Shown: piece by piece, positions 16,932 to 26,163 of the stretch
Numbering within the stretch: position 1 is the first letter of the stretch
How the letters are laid out: every line of letters begins with the position of its first letter
Assembly: GCF_014649855.1 (NCBI RefSeq)
Contig: NZ_BMTV01000006.1
Span: forward strand, 243,283 to 307,282
Direction: 5' to 3'
From: Streptomyces roseolus
GTDB lineage: Bacteria; Actinomycetota; Actinomycetes; Streptomycetales; Streptomycetaceae
DNA length: 64,000 nucleotides
Made by a program: the position numbers and the translations under genes
Notes under the pieces: model-generated
Seen by the model: the letters and a program-made list of their open reading frames with translations, nothing else
What the model was told of the DNA's origin: nothing
Databases searched by the model: none

Positions 16932-17387
16932 ATGGCGAAGGACGAGGGTGAGCGGATCGGAGTGGTCGGCGCGCTGGTGCGCTCCGCGTTCCTGGTGAAC
17001 ACCGCGTACGCGGAGGCCGCGCACGCGTACGGGCTGACGCCCCAGCAGGGCCAGCTGCTCTGCGTCCTGATGCCGGGGCCGACCGGGATGGGCGAGCTGG
17101 GCGCCAAGCTCGGACTCGCCAAGTCCAGCCTCACCGGCCTGGTCGACCGCACCTCCAGGCTGGGCTTCGTCGGCCGCGAGGCCGACCCGGACGACGGCCG
17201 GGCCGTGCGGGTCGTCCTCACCGAGGAGGGCGCCCGTCTCGCCGACGCCTTCTACACGGAGGCCTGCCGCCGCATCGACCTGCTGCCCTCGGGGCTCGAC
17301 GGCCCCGAGCGGGAGCGGCTGGCCGAGCTCCTCGGCCGGGTCGTCGTGGACAACGAGGTCCCGGAGGTCTTCGCCGACCGGCGCTGA
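16932..17387 (+). CDS. MarR-family transcriptional regulator
   Basis: The 151-residue protein has the MarR winged helix layout: a dimerisation helix (GALVRSAFLVNTAYAEAAHAYGLTPQQGQLLCVL), recognition region MGELGAKLGLAKSSLTGLVDRTSRLGFVGREADPDDGRAVRVVLTEEGARL with the RxxDxxDxR-like wing, and a C-terminal dimer helix. It follows the IorA gene by 50 nt and may be read through from it, but also has its own operator-like site. By position and by shared palindromes it is the likely repressor of itself and of the convergent FAD oxidoreductase gene, perhaps sensing a ligand or oxidant. The ligand is unknown. Confidence 0.9.
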   Translation: MAKDEGERIGVVGALVRSAFLVNTAYAEAAHAYGLTPQQGQLLCVLMPGPTGMGELGAKLGLAKSSLTGLVDRTSRLGFVGREADPDDGRAVRVVLTEEGARLADAFYTEACRRIDLLPSGLDGPERERLAELLGRVVVDNEVPEVFADRR

Positions 17388-17423
17388 GCCCGCCTCCTCC
17401 GGAGCTACGCGCCTCCTCCGGGG

Positions 17424-18545
17424 CTACGCCCCGCCGGTGCCGGCACCCGTGCCGAACAGTTCGGCGAACCGGCCGGTGAAGAGGTCGCCGCCCTTGTACT
17501 CGCAGACCGTGGCGGCCGGCAGGACCAGCGGCCCGTCCGGGGACGGGAACTGTCCGACCCCGCCGAGCGGCCCGAGCGGCAGCAGCACGGAGGGGACGGG
17601 GGAGGGCGCGTACGTGACCCCCGGCTCCTCGCCCCGCACCCGGGCCAGGATGTCGGCCGCGACGACCTCCGCGTGCCGCATCGCGTACCCGGCCATCTTG
17701 GCCTCCTCCAGGGCCGTGACGTCCCCGATCGCGTAGACCCGCTCCTGGCCCTCGACCCGCAGGCGCTCGTCGACGCGCAGCTGCCCCCGCGGGGTGAGCG
17801 CGCCGGCCGGCTCGTCCGCGAGGAAGCCGCCGTTCACGCTGCCGCCGTGGGCCCGGAACCAGATGTCGGCGGTGAGCGCGCCGCCGTCCGAGGTGCCCAC
17901 CGTGAAGGTCCCCGCGCGGCCGGGACCGGCCGGCGGCTCCTCGGTGAGCGTGACGCCGAGCCGCACCTCCACCTTCAGCTCCTCCAGCTGGCGGGCGAGG
18001 TCCTCGCGGAGCTCGGGGTCGAAGCCGGGGAGGAGCGCCTCGCCCGGGTCGACGAGGGTGATCCGCTTGTCGGGCCAGACGGCCCGGACCTCGCCGGCCA
18101 GCTCCAGGCCGACCGGGCCGGCACCGCTGATCAGTACGTGGCCGGCACCGGCCAGTTCCTCGTGGGTGGCGCGGAGCAGGGCCAGGGCCTCGGCGGAGGA
18201 GTCGGTGGCGAACTTCGCCGGGTACGGGTAGGCGGAGCCGGTGGCGACCACCACGTAGTCGGCGTCGACGCGTTCCCCGGAGGCGAGGGTGACGCCGCGG
18301 GCGTCGACCGAGACGGCCCGGTCGCGGACCACCCGGCCCCGGGAGAGGAGCCGGTCGTACGGGAAGAAGACGTTCGGTGCCCACTCGGGCCGGACGAGGG
18401 CCCGCAGCGCGCCGGCGGCGTGCACGAAGGCGTCCTTCGGGTCGACGAGGACCACCTCGACGCCCGCCTCGGCGTCCGCTTCCAGCGCCTTGACGAGGGT
18501 CGAGCCGCCGTAACCCCCGCCGATGACGGTGACGATCGCGTTCAT
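17424..18545 (-). CDS. NAD(P)/FAD-dependent oxidoreductase (NDH-2/AIF/FSP1-like)
   Basis: The 373-residue flavoprotein starts at ATG 18545 behind CCGGAGGGG. Its N-terminal FAD-binding dinucleotide fold is VIGGGYGGSTLVKAL. The NAD(P)H fold is VLISGAGPVGLELAGEV near residue 143, and the late flavin motif is RVYAIGDVTAL. There is no membrane helix, which separates it from long NDH-2 enzymes and fits the FSP1/AIF-like quinone or thiol oxidoreductases. It probably moves electrons from NAD(P)H to a quinone or to an oxidised small molecule. Its promoter holds two palindromes that match the one before marR, suggesting MarR repression and induction by the signal MarR senses. Confidence 0.85.
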   Translation of the reverse strand: MNAIVTVIGGGYGGSTLVKALEADAEAGVEVVLVDPKDAFVHAAGALRALVRPEWAPNVFFPYDRLLSRGRVVRDRAVSVDARGVTLASGERVDADYVVVATGSAYPYPAKFATDSSAEALALLRATHEELAGAGHVLISGAGPVGLELAGEVRAVWPDKRITLVDPGEALLPGFDPELREDLARQLEELKVEVRLGVTLTEEPPAGPGRAGTFTVGTSDGGALTADIWFRAHGGSVNGGFLADEPAGALTPRGQLRVDERLRVEGQERVYAIGDVTALEEAKMAGYAMRHAEVVAADILARVRGEEPGVTYAPSPVPSVLLPLGPLGGVGQFPSPDGPLVLPAATVCEYKGGDLFTGRFAELFGTGAGTGGA

Positions 18546-18596
18546 GTCCGTGTTCCCCTCCGGAAGAAGCCCCCGGGCGGCGCACCCGCCCAGGTA

Positions 18597-18611
18597 GTTC
18601 GTGCTACGAAC
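18597..18611. promoter_or_regulatory. Putative MarR operator 1 of the FAD oxidoreductase gene
   Basis: GTTCG-TGCTA-CGAAC is a 5-5-5 inverted repeat. It lies 52 nt upstream of the start codon at 18545, downstream of the -10-like box, and its centre is 21 bp (two helical turns) from the second palindrome. Confidence 0.7.
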
Positions 18612-18616
18612 CATAT

Positions 18617-18633
18617 AGTTCGTGTCACGAACT
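18617..18633. promoter_or_regulatory. Putative MarR operator 2, between promoter boxes
   Basis: AGTTCGTG-T-CACGAACT is a perfect 8-1-8 palindrome. On the minus strand it sits between a TTTACA box (18638-18633) and a TATATG box (18617-18612), overlapping the last base of one and the first base of the other, so a bound regulator would occlude RNA polymerase. Confidence 0.75.
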
Positions 18634-18659
18634 GTAAACCCGGTTCCGGCCCGGACGCG

Positions 18660-18695
18660 CGAAGGCCCCCGCCGCGTGCGCGACGGGGGCCTTCG
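18660..18695 (-). terminator. Terminator hairpin of the VWA operon
   Basis: A perfect 12-bp stem (CGAAGGCCCCCG with CGGGGGCCTTCG) and a 12-nt loop lie 12 nt past the stop of the minus-strand gene ending at 18708. Confidence 0.75.
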
Positions 18696-18707
18696 GAAGG
18701 GGGCGGC

Positions 18708-19535
18708 TCAGGTGGCGGGCGGCACCCGCGGCGGACGGCCCGCACCCCTGGTCAGGGCGTGGCCGCCGATGCCCGCGAGCGCGGCGAGGACACCGCCGGC
18801 CGCGGTCCAGAGCCAGCGGTCGGACCACCGGCCGGAGGACCAGCCGTCCTCGGGCGCGGCCGCCTCCACGGCGGTCCGGCGGTCCTCCTCCTCGGCCTGC
18901 TCCGCCGGTTCGGCCGTGGTGGCACCCGGCACCAGCGGCGCGGCGAGCGCCCCGTCGGTGGCGTACGCGCCGCCCTTGTCGGAGACGTCGACGCCGACCC
19001 GGGCCGAGAACGACTGGCCCAGGTCCTCCTCCGGCAGCCCGGTGACGGTCAGCCGCACGTAGTAGCTGCCCGGCAGCGGGTCGTTCGCCCAGGCGTCGGC
19101 GGAGGCCCGCACCGGCCGCAGCACGCAGGCGAGCTCCAGTGACGCCGCCTCCTTCGCGGCGGTGCGCGACTGGGCTCCGTACATGCACGGCTGACGGCGG
19201 CGCAGGCCGTCGTACACGTCGACCCGCCAGGTGGCCGGGCCGTGCCGCAGGGCGCTCTCCGGCAGCGTCACCGTCGCCTTCACGGTGGGCCGCTCGCCGG
19301 TGTCGGCCGGGAACACCCAGTACAGGTAGTCGCCCGTCGCCGCCTGCGCGGTGGCCTCCTGGCCGGGGCGGAAGGCGGCGGCGGTCCGGAAGGTGGTGCC
19401 GGCCTCGGTGGGGCCGGCGTCCTCGCCGGCCGTGGCCGATGGGGTGGGCGCGTCGGCGAGGGCGCCCGGCGCGGCGGGGCCGAGGAGGGCGGCGCCGGCC
19501 AGCGCGGCCGCCGCGAGCATCCGTACGGTACGCAT
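18708..19535 (-). CDS. Exported membrane-anchored protein, partner of the VWA protein
   Basis: The 275-residue protein has a Sec signal peptide (AAAALAGAALLGPAAPGALA) and an extracellular beta-rich domain (FRPGQEATAQAATGDYLYWVFPAD, LPGSYYVRLTVTGLPEEDLGQSFSARVGVDVS). An acidic, Ala-rich linker and one C-terminal transmembrane helix (WLWTAAGGVLAALAGIGGHAL) follow, with a short basic tail. Its start overlaps the stop of the VWA gene by one base (TGATG), so the two are translationally coupled. No enzyme motif is visible. It likely forms a cell-surface complex with the VWA protein. Confidence 0.75.
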   Translation of the reverse strand: MRTVRMLAAAALAGAALLGPAAPGALADAPTPSATAGEDAGPTEAGTTFRTAAAFRPGQEATAQAATGDYLYWVFPADTGERPTVKATVTLPESALRHGPATWRVDVYDGLRRRQPCMYGAQSRTAAKEAASLELACVLRPVRASADAWANDPLPGSYYVRLTVTGLPEEDLGQSFSARVGVDVSDKGGAYATDGALAAPLVPGATTAEPAEQAEEEDRRTAVEAAAPEDGWSSGRWSDRWLWTAAGGVLAALAGIGGHALTRGAGRPPRVPPAT

Positions 19536-20809
19536 CAGTGGGTCCTCCAGACGGCGACGCGCCAGCGGGACAGCCAGCCCCAGATCAGACCGGCGAGGAA
19601 GCCGGCGAGCACCAGCGCGCCGAGGAGCCACCAGCCGCGGCCGAGGCCGAAGGAGGCGACGTCCGAGGCGCTCGCCGGGCCGTCCACGACGTCGACGGTG
19701 AGCTCGATCGGCATGCCGGGCGTGGTCTTCACCGCCGGGGGCGCGGAGAAGGAGTTGCTGACCTGGAGGCAGACGGTCTCGGCGGCCGGCTTGTCGTCGC
19801 CGTCCGCGTCCTGCGCCTCCGGCTTCGGGTAGCGCAGTCCGGTCGAGATGACGTCGGTGCGGCCGTCGCCGGCCTCCGAGCCACGCACGATCTCCCGTCC
19901 GTGGCGGGTGACGGCGCGCAGCAGCACCCCGTAGTCGTCGTTGACGGCCCGGTCGGCGGAGACGCTGACGGAGGCGCGCAGCTCCTGGCCGGGCAGCAGG
20001 TCGACCTTGTACCAGCGGTGCTCGCCGAAGGCCTCCCGGTCCGTGTAGAGGCCCGGCGTGAGCCGCGGGGCGTCCGCGCAGCGCCCGGCGCCCTCGGTGG
20101 CGACGGGGGTCACCACCGGGTCGGCGGCGCGGTCCACCAGCTGGCGGACCCGCCGGGAGAGTTCGTCGGTGCGGTGGACGGAGGTGTACGTGCCTCCGGT
20201 GGCCTCGGCGATGCAGGTGAGCTGCTGCCGGGTCTTGGCGTCGGGGACCAGGCCCAGGGTGTCGATCACGAGGTGGATGCCCTTGGCGGCGATCTCGCGG
20301 GCCACCTGGCAGGGGTCGAGCGGGGCGCAGGTGTCCTCGCCGTCGGTGATGAGGACGATCCGCTTGGTCGCCCCGTCCTCGCCGAGGTCGTCGGCCGCGC
20401 CGAGCAGGGCCGGACCGATCGGGGTCCAGCCGGTGGGGGCGAGGGTGGCGACGGCGGCCTTCGCCTCGGTCCGGTCGAGCGGTCCGACGGGGTACAGCTG
20501 GCGGGTGTCCTTGCAGCCGCGCTTGCGGTCGTTTCCGGGGTAGTCGGCGCCGAGCGTGCGGATGCCGAGCCTGACCTCCTCCGGCACCGCGTCCAGGACC
20601 TCGTTGAAGGCCTGTTTGGCGGCGCTCATCCGGGACTTGCCGTCGATGTCCTTGGCCCGCATGGAGCCGCTGACGTCGAGGACCAGTTCGACCTTGGGGG
20701 ATTCCTTCGCCGCCGGTCCGTCGGCGGAGGCGCTCGCGGGGAGCAGCGCGGCGGTCAGGGCGACGAGCAGTGCGCAGACCCCGGTCGCCAGCCGTTTTCT
20801 CGTGATCAT
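19535..20809 (-). CDS. Exported von Willebrand factor A domain protein with C-terminal anchor
   Basis: From ATG 20809 the 424-residue product has a signal peptide (CALLVALTAALLPASASA). Next is a VWA domain with an intact metal-ion-dependent adhesion site (DVSGSM near residue 45, TDGEDT near residue 158). A beta-rich extracellular region (LTPGLYTDREAFGEHRWYKVDLLPGQELRASVSV) and a C-terminal transmembrane helix (WWLLGALVLAGFLAGLIWGW) complete it. The upstream in-frame TTG at 20839 is less likely because the signal peptide begins at 20809. It should display a metal-dependent protein-binding domain on the outer face of the membrane. The following gene is coupled by a one-base overlap, and a hairpin ends the operon at 18660. 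Confidence 0.85.
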   Translation of the reverse strand: MITRKRLATGVCALLVALTAALLPASASADGPAAKESPKVELVLDVSGSMRAKDIDGKSRMSAAKQAFNEVLDAVPEEVRLGIRTLGADYPGNDRKRGCKDTRQLYPVGPLDRTEAKAAVATLAPTGWTPIGPALLGAADDLGEDGATKRIVLITDGEDTCAPLDPCQVAREIAAKGIHLVIDTLGLVPDAKTRQQLTCIAEATGGTYTSVHRTDELSRRVRQLVDRAADPVVTPVATEGAGRCADAPRLTPGLYTDREAFGEHRWYKVDLLPGQELRASVSVSADRAVNDDYGVLLRAVTRHGREIVRGSEAGDGRTDVISTGLRYPKPEAQDADGDDKPAAETVCLQVSNSFSAPPAVKTTPGMPIELTVDVVDGPASASDVASFGLGRGWWLLGALVLAGFLAGLIWGWLSRWRVAVWRTH

Positions 20810-20921
20810 CGGCGGATCGTATTGATGATCCTCCGACAATCCAAAACCGGGGTCCGGCTCCCCGTCGGTCCGGAACCGGGCGGGGAGCCGGACGGGGAGC
20901 CGGACGTGCGGCCCTGACGGG

Positions 20922-21722
20922 CTACCAGATCGCCTCGACCCACTCCGGGTGGTCGATGAACGGGTTCCGGTTGCCCTGGTAGGAGTTGAAGATGATGTCG
21001 TTGCGGCGCTCCTCGAAGGCGCTCGGCGGGTCCTGCTCGTTCCACTGCTTGAGGACCGAGAGGCGGCCGTGCCAGGGGACGCTGCCGTTGGCGGTCGACT
21101 CGTTGGGCTCCAGGTCGGGCCAGGCGTCGTCGCCCTCGTAGCGGACGGCCATGTAGAGGATCATCCGGGCCACGTCGCCCTTGTCGGCGTTGCGAGGCTC
21201 GAAGGAGTTGGAGTCCGTGTAGCTGCCGGTGGCGCCGCTGACGGCGCTGCCGCCGAGGTCCCAGTCCTTATTGCCGCGGATGCTGTTGACCTGGACGTCA
21301 CAGGCGCGCAGGTGGTGCAGGTCCGTGCCGGGGCCGGCCGAGGTCCCGAAGCTGCCGTGGGACTGGGCCCAGACGTGCTCGCGGTTCCAGTCGCCGACGT
21401 CGCCGCCGTTGAGCGCCTTGCTGCGCGAGGCGCCGCTGTACAGCAGGACGACGTTGTTGGTGTTGTTCGGGTCCTGGTCGGTGACCTTCAGGGCGTTCCA
21501 GACCGCGTCGTACGAGATCTTGTTCTGGCTGCTGATGATGGTGTGCAGCGCCGACTTGAGGCTGGTGCCGGTCTTGCCGACGGCGTTCTTGTAGTACGTG
21601 GTGTCGTACGCGGTCGTGGTGGCGGCCGCGGGGGTCGCCGTCACCACGGGGAGCGTGAGTCCGGCGACGGCGGCCGACAGCGCCGCCCAGACCTTCCACC
21701 TGCGTATCCGTGCAACCGACAT
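20922..21722 (-). CDS. Secreted endonuclease I (NucM/EndA family)
   Basis: The 266-residue protein has a signal peptide (KVWAALSAAVAGLTLPVVTATPAAA) and the His-Me finger nuclease core WNREHVWAQSHG..TDLHHLRACDVQVNSIRGNKDWD, where the histidine after NRE and the asparagines in the NSIRGNKDW part form the metal site. A C-terminal block SFEPRNADKGDVARMILYMAVRY is the usual family signature. It should degrade DNA outside the cell, giving nucleotides or defending against foreign DNA. The gene is monocistronic, with about 200 nt of upstream region shared with nothing obvious. Confidence 0.9.
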   Translation of the reverse strand: MSVARIRRWKVWAALSAAVAGLTLPVVTATPAAATTTAYDTTYYKNAVGKTGTSLKSALHTIISSQNKISYDAVWNALKVTDQDPNNTNNVVLLYSGASRSKALNGGDVGDWNREHVWAQSHGSFGTSAGPGTDLHHLRACDVQVNSIRGNKDWDLGGSAVSGATGSYTDSNSFEPRNADKGDVARMILYMAVRYEGDDAWPDLEPNESTANGSVPWHGRLSVLKQWNEQDPPSAFEERRNDIIFNSYQGNRNPFIDHPEWVEAIW

Positions 21723-21922
21723 GGGGGCCCTTTCCCGGGGACGGGCACGCGGACGACCGCCGTGCGCCCGGCTCGAGGGGACGGCGTTCTACGCGTGTTG
21801 ACTTCGTGTCACCGGGGAGGGTCGCACGGGAGAGGGGGTTGTCGTGTTACGGACAAAGAGCCATTCGGTGACGTTCTCGCATACGCGGCGGCCGCGGGCG
21901 GGCGAGTCGCGCCACTTCGGCC

Positions 21923-22387
21923 TCAGGCGCCCCGGAGGTCCACCGGCATCCCCTTCGGCTCCTTGATCCGCTTCATGATGATCTGGGAGTTCACCTCGGT
22001 GACCCCGGCCAGCGCCGTCAGCTGTTCGATCCAGAGCCGCTCGTACGCCGAGAGGTCCGCCACCGCGATCCGCAGCAGGCACCCCGGGCTGCCGAAGAGC
22101 CGGTACGCCTCGATGACGTCCGGGATCGACTGGAGCGCCTCCTCGAAGGCCTCCACCGTCTCCCGGTCGCGCCTCACCTCGACGGAGACCAGCACCTCGA
22201 AGCCCCGGCCCACCGCCTCCGGGTCGATGACCGCCCGGTACCCCCGGATCACTCCGTCCTGCTCCAGCTGGCGCACCCGGCGCAGACAGGGGGAGGGGCT
22301 CAGGCCGACCCGCTGGGCCAGCTCCTGGTTGCTCAGCCGGCCGTCCTGCTGGAGCTCGCGCAAGATGTGGAGATCGATTCGGTCCAT
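21923..22387 (-). CDS. Lrp/AsnC-family transcriptional regulator
   Basis: The 154-residue protein has an N-terminal helix-turn-helix (DRIDLHILRELQQDGRLSNQELAQRVGLSPSPCLRRVRQLEQDGVI). A RAM ligand-binding domain follows, ending LTALAGVTEVNSQIIMKRIKE. ATG 22387 is the best start because the HTH begins immediately after it; an in-frame GTG at 22405 and the longer frame lack ribosome sites. The gene is divergent from the asparaginase gene with 138 nt between starts. AsnC-type proteins sense amino acids, so a local role in responding to asparagine or aspartate and controlling the asparaginase gene is plausible. Confidence 0.9.
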   Translation of the reverse strand: MDRIDLHILRELQQDGRLSNQELAQRVGLSPSPCLRRVRQLEQDGVIRGYRAVIDPEAVGRGFEVLVSVEVRRDRETVEAFEEALQSIPDVIEAYRLFGSPGCLLRIAVADLSAYERLWIEQLTALAGVTEVNSQIIMKRIKEPKGMPVDLRGA

Positions 22388-22525
22388 GGCGCGATTATCT
22401 GCCACGGTGAAACATTTCTGCGCCGGGATTGGCAATCGCCTGCTCCTCCTTCTGGCCTACCGTTGCCGAGATGGCCCCGGAACCGGGCGGGGCCGCGGCA
22501 CACCAGGCACGGAGAGGCGGCGGAC

Positions 22526-23638
22526 ATGCAGCGGACGAACGACGGAAGCCCGCGGCGGATCGTCGTCATCAGCACCGGCGGCACCATCGCGAGCCGCTGG
22601 CAGGGGACCGGCTACGCGGCCGACGCCTCCGGCGACGACGTCCTCGCCACCGCCCCGCTGCCCGAGGGCGTGACGGTCGAGGTCCGCGACCTCTTCAACG
22701 TCAACAGCTCGCTCCTCACCGCCGCCCACCAGCTCGTGCTGCTCCGCACGGTCCACGAGACCCTGGCTGACCCGGGCGTCGACGGCATCGTCGTCACCCA
22801 CGGCACCGACACCCTGGAGGAGACCGCCTTCCTCCTGGACCTCCACCACGACGACGCCCGCCCGGTCGTCCTCACCGGCGCCCAGCGCCCCTTCGGCACC
22901 GGCGACGGCGACGGCCCCGGCAATCTGTACGACGCCCTCCAGGTCGCCGCGACCGTCCGCGACCTCGGCGTCCTCGTCGTCTTCGACGGCCGCGTGCACG
23001 CCGCCCGCGGCACGGTGAAGACGCAGACCCTCGCCGCGGACGCCTTCTCGGACCCGTCGGCCGAGCGCCTGGGCCGGGTCGGATTCTCCCGCGTCGACAT
23101 CGAGCGCCTCCCGGACCGTCCGGCCGTCCTTCCGCTGCCGGCCGCCGCCCGCACCGCCGACCCGGCCGCGGGCCGGGGCGCGCTGCCCCGCGTGGACGTC
23201 GTCCTCCACCACACCGACGGCGACCGGCTCCACTTCGACGCGGCCCTCGCCGCCGGGGCCCGCGGCATCGTCCTCGTCGCCACCGGTGCCGGCAACGCCA
23301 CCCCGGAGATCGCCGAGGCCGTCGCCGAGGCCACCGCGCGGGGCGTCCTCGTCGCCGTCACCACCCGCGTCCCGGCCGGCCCGCTCGCCGAGATCTACAC
23401 CGGCGGCGGCGCCGTCGACCTCGTCGCCAACGGCGGCCTGCTGGCCGGCACCCTGCGGGCCGCCCAGGCCCGCATCGCCGTCCTCTCCGTGCTCCTCGCG
23501 GAGACCGACGGCGACGACCCGGCCCGCCGCACCGCCCTCCTGCGCCGCCTCCTCGAAGGCCCGGTCCGCCCCGCTCCCGCCCTCGCCACCGGTGCCTCCC
23601 GCGAGGCCGCCCCCACCCCGGTCCCGACCCGGGCCTGA
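22526..23638 (+). CDS. Asparaginase
   Basis: The 370-residue enzyme carries both asparaginase signatures: STGGTIAS at the N-terminus, with the threonine nucleophile, and VVTHGTDTLEETAFLLDL, with the second catalytic threonine and aspartate. RIVVISTGG begins about 10 residues in, so there is no signal peptide and the enzyme is probably cytoplasmic. It hydrolyses L-asparagine to aspartate and ammonia. The last 30 residues are an Ala/Pro-rich tail beyond the normal family end. GGAGAGG lies before the ATG. It is divergent from the AsnC regulator gene. Confidence 0.9.
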   Translation: MQRTNDGSPRRIVVISTGGTIASRWQGTGYAADASGDDVLATAPLPEGVTVEVRDLFNVNSSLLTAAHQLVLLRTVHETLADPGVDGIVVTHGTDTLEETAFLLDLHHDDARPVVLTGAQRPFGTGDGDGPGNLYDALQVAATVRDLGVLVVFDGRVHAARGTVKTQTLAADAFSDPSAERLGRVGFSRVDIERLPDRPAVLPLPAAARTADPAAGRGALPRVDVVLHHTDGDRLHFDAALAAGARGIVLVATGAGNATPEIAEAVAEATARGVLVAVTTRVPAGPLAEIYTGGGAVDLVANGGLLAGTLRAAQARIAVLSVLLAETDGDDPARRTALLRRLLEGPVRPAPALATGASREAAPTPVPTRA

Positions 23639-23700
23639 CGGCCCGGCACCCTCCGGCGAGCGGCCCCGGCACCGGCTCGCGGGCGTCGCCCCCTCCTCCG

Positions 23701-23909
23701 CCCGCGAGCCGGAAACACTTCCCGTACGGCCCCGGTTCCTCCCCGCGGGAGCGGGAGGCATCCCCTGCACGGCCCCAGTTCCTTCCCGCGCGAGCGAGAA
23801 GCCCCCCAGTACGACCCCGGTTCCTTCCCGCGCGAGCGGAAGCACCCCCTGCGCCCCGGTTGTCTCCGGCGCGAGCCGAAACACCCCGGTACGCCCCCGG
23901 TTCCTTCGG
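23701..23909. repeat. Five degenerate direct repeats of about 42 bp
   Basis: The intergenic space between the asparaginase and nucleotidyltransferase genes holds five head-to-tail variants of one unit. Each begins near CCCGCGCGAGCGGAA, continues CACCCC..GTACG and ends CCCCGGTTCCTTC. Copies start near 23701, 23742, 23786, 23828 and 23868. They differ by substitutions and small indels, which indicates an old duplication series. Two copies contain the same CCGGTTCCTTCCCGCGCGAGCG core. No start, stop or promoter is conserved in the unit. Confidence 0.8.
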
Positions 23910-23953
23910 TACGGTGACGGACTCCCCGTCCCCGACCGCCGCCAGGAGCCCCC

Positions 23954-24751
23954 GTGCCCGAAGCCGGAGCGACCGCGAGCGCGGACGCCACCGCGCAGGC
24001 CCGGCACGTCGTCCGCGTCGTCCGCGAGGTCCTCGGCGACCGGGCCGTCCCGGCCGCCTGCGTGCACGGTTCCGCCGTCCTCGGCGGGCTGCGGCCCACC
24101 AGCGACGTCGACGTCCTCGCGGTGCTGAGCCGGCCGACCACCGCGGCCGAGCGCCGCGCCCTCACCGACGCGCTGCTCGCCGTCTCCGGCGCGCGGGCGT
24201 ACGAGGGCCCCGCCCGGCCCGTCGAGCTGAGCCTGGTCGTCCACGCCGAGGTCCGTCCCTGGCGGTACCCGCCGGTCTGCGAGTACCTCTACGGCGAGTG
24301 GCTGCGCGACGACTTCGAGGCCGGGGTCACCCCCGCCCCCTCGCCCTGCCCCGATCTGGCCCCGCTGATCACCATGGCCCGCACCGGTGACGTCTCCCTG
24401 CTCGGGCCGCGCCCGTCCGAGCTGTTCGACCCGGTTCCCGATGCCGACCTGCGGGCGGCGATCGTCGCGGGCGTGCCCGGGCTCCTCGCCGATCTGGACG
24501 GCGACACCCGCAACGTCCTGCTCACCCTGGCCCGGATCCTCACCACCCTCCGCACCGGCCGGATCCGGTCGAAGGACGCGGCCGCCGCCGCGCTGCTGCC
24601 GGAGCTCCCGGAAGCGCACCGGCCGGTGCTCGCGGCGGCCCGGGCCCAGTACCTGGCGGGGGAGTACGGCTCCTGGGCGGACGCGCTGCCCGCCGCGCGG
24701 GCCCACGCGGCGTACGTCGCCGGGGAGATCGAGAGGGCTCGCCAGGCCTGA
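23954..24751 (+). CDS. AadA-like nucleotidyltransferase (aminoglycoside adenylyltransferase family)
   Basis: The 265-residue protein has the nucleotidyltransferase active site CVHGSAVLGGLRPTSDVDVLAV near residue 38: the GS pair and the two aspartates that hold magnesium. A helical C-terminal domain of the DUF4111 type follows (NVLLTLARILTTLRTGRIRSKDAAAAALL..LPELPEAHRPVL). This is the architecture of ANT(3'')/ANT(9) enzymes that adenylylate streptomycin or spectinomycin. In soil actinomycetes such genes are chromosomal and may give intrinsic resistance or act on other substrates. Start is GTG 23954; the gene stands alone. Confidence 0.8.
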   Translation: MPEAGATASADATAQARHVVRVVREVLGDRAVPAACVHGSAVLGGLRPTSDVDVLAVLSRPTTAAERRALTDALLAVSGARAYEGPARPVELSLVVHAEVRPWRYPPVCEYLYGEWLRDDFEAGVTPAPSPCPDLAPLITMARTGDVSLLGPRPSELFDPVPDADLRAAIVAGVPGLLADLDGDTRNVLLTLARILTTLRTGRIRSKDAAAAALLPELPEAHRPVLAAARAQYLAGEYGSWADALPAARAHAAYVAGEIERARQA

Positions 24752-24841
24752 AGTTACCCGTCGGTTTCTCGTGACTTCCTCGGCGGTCGGTCGTAGAACA
24801 TGTTCCCCTTCGCTCACGAGTGAGGAAGATCGCATGAGTGA

Positions 24842-26083
<1,242 letters not shown>

Positions 26084-26163
26084 TAGCGCCGGGCGACGGA
26101 GGTTCCCAGAGCCGCGACGAGAAGACCTGACGCCCGGTCAGGCGACTGTTCCCAAGGCGGATA

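Noticed and set aside
23701..23909. CRISPR array
   Set aside because: The units are adjacent, degenerate and without unique spacers between identical repeats, and there are no cas genes.
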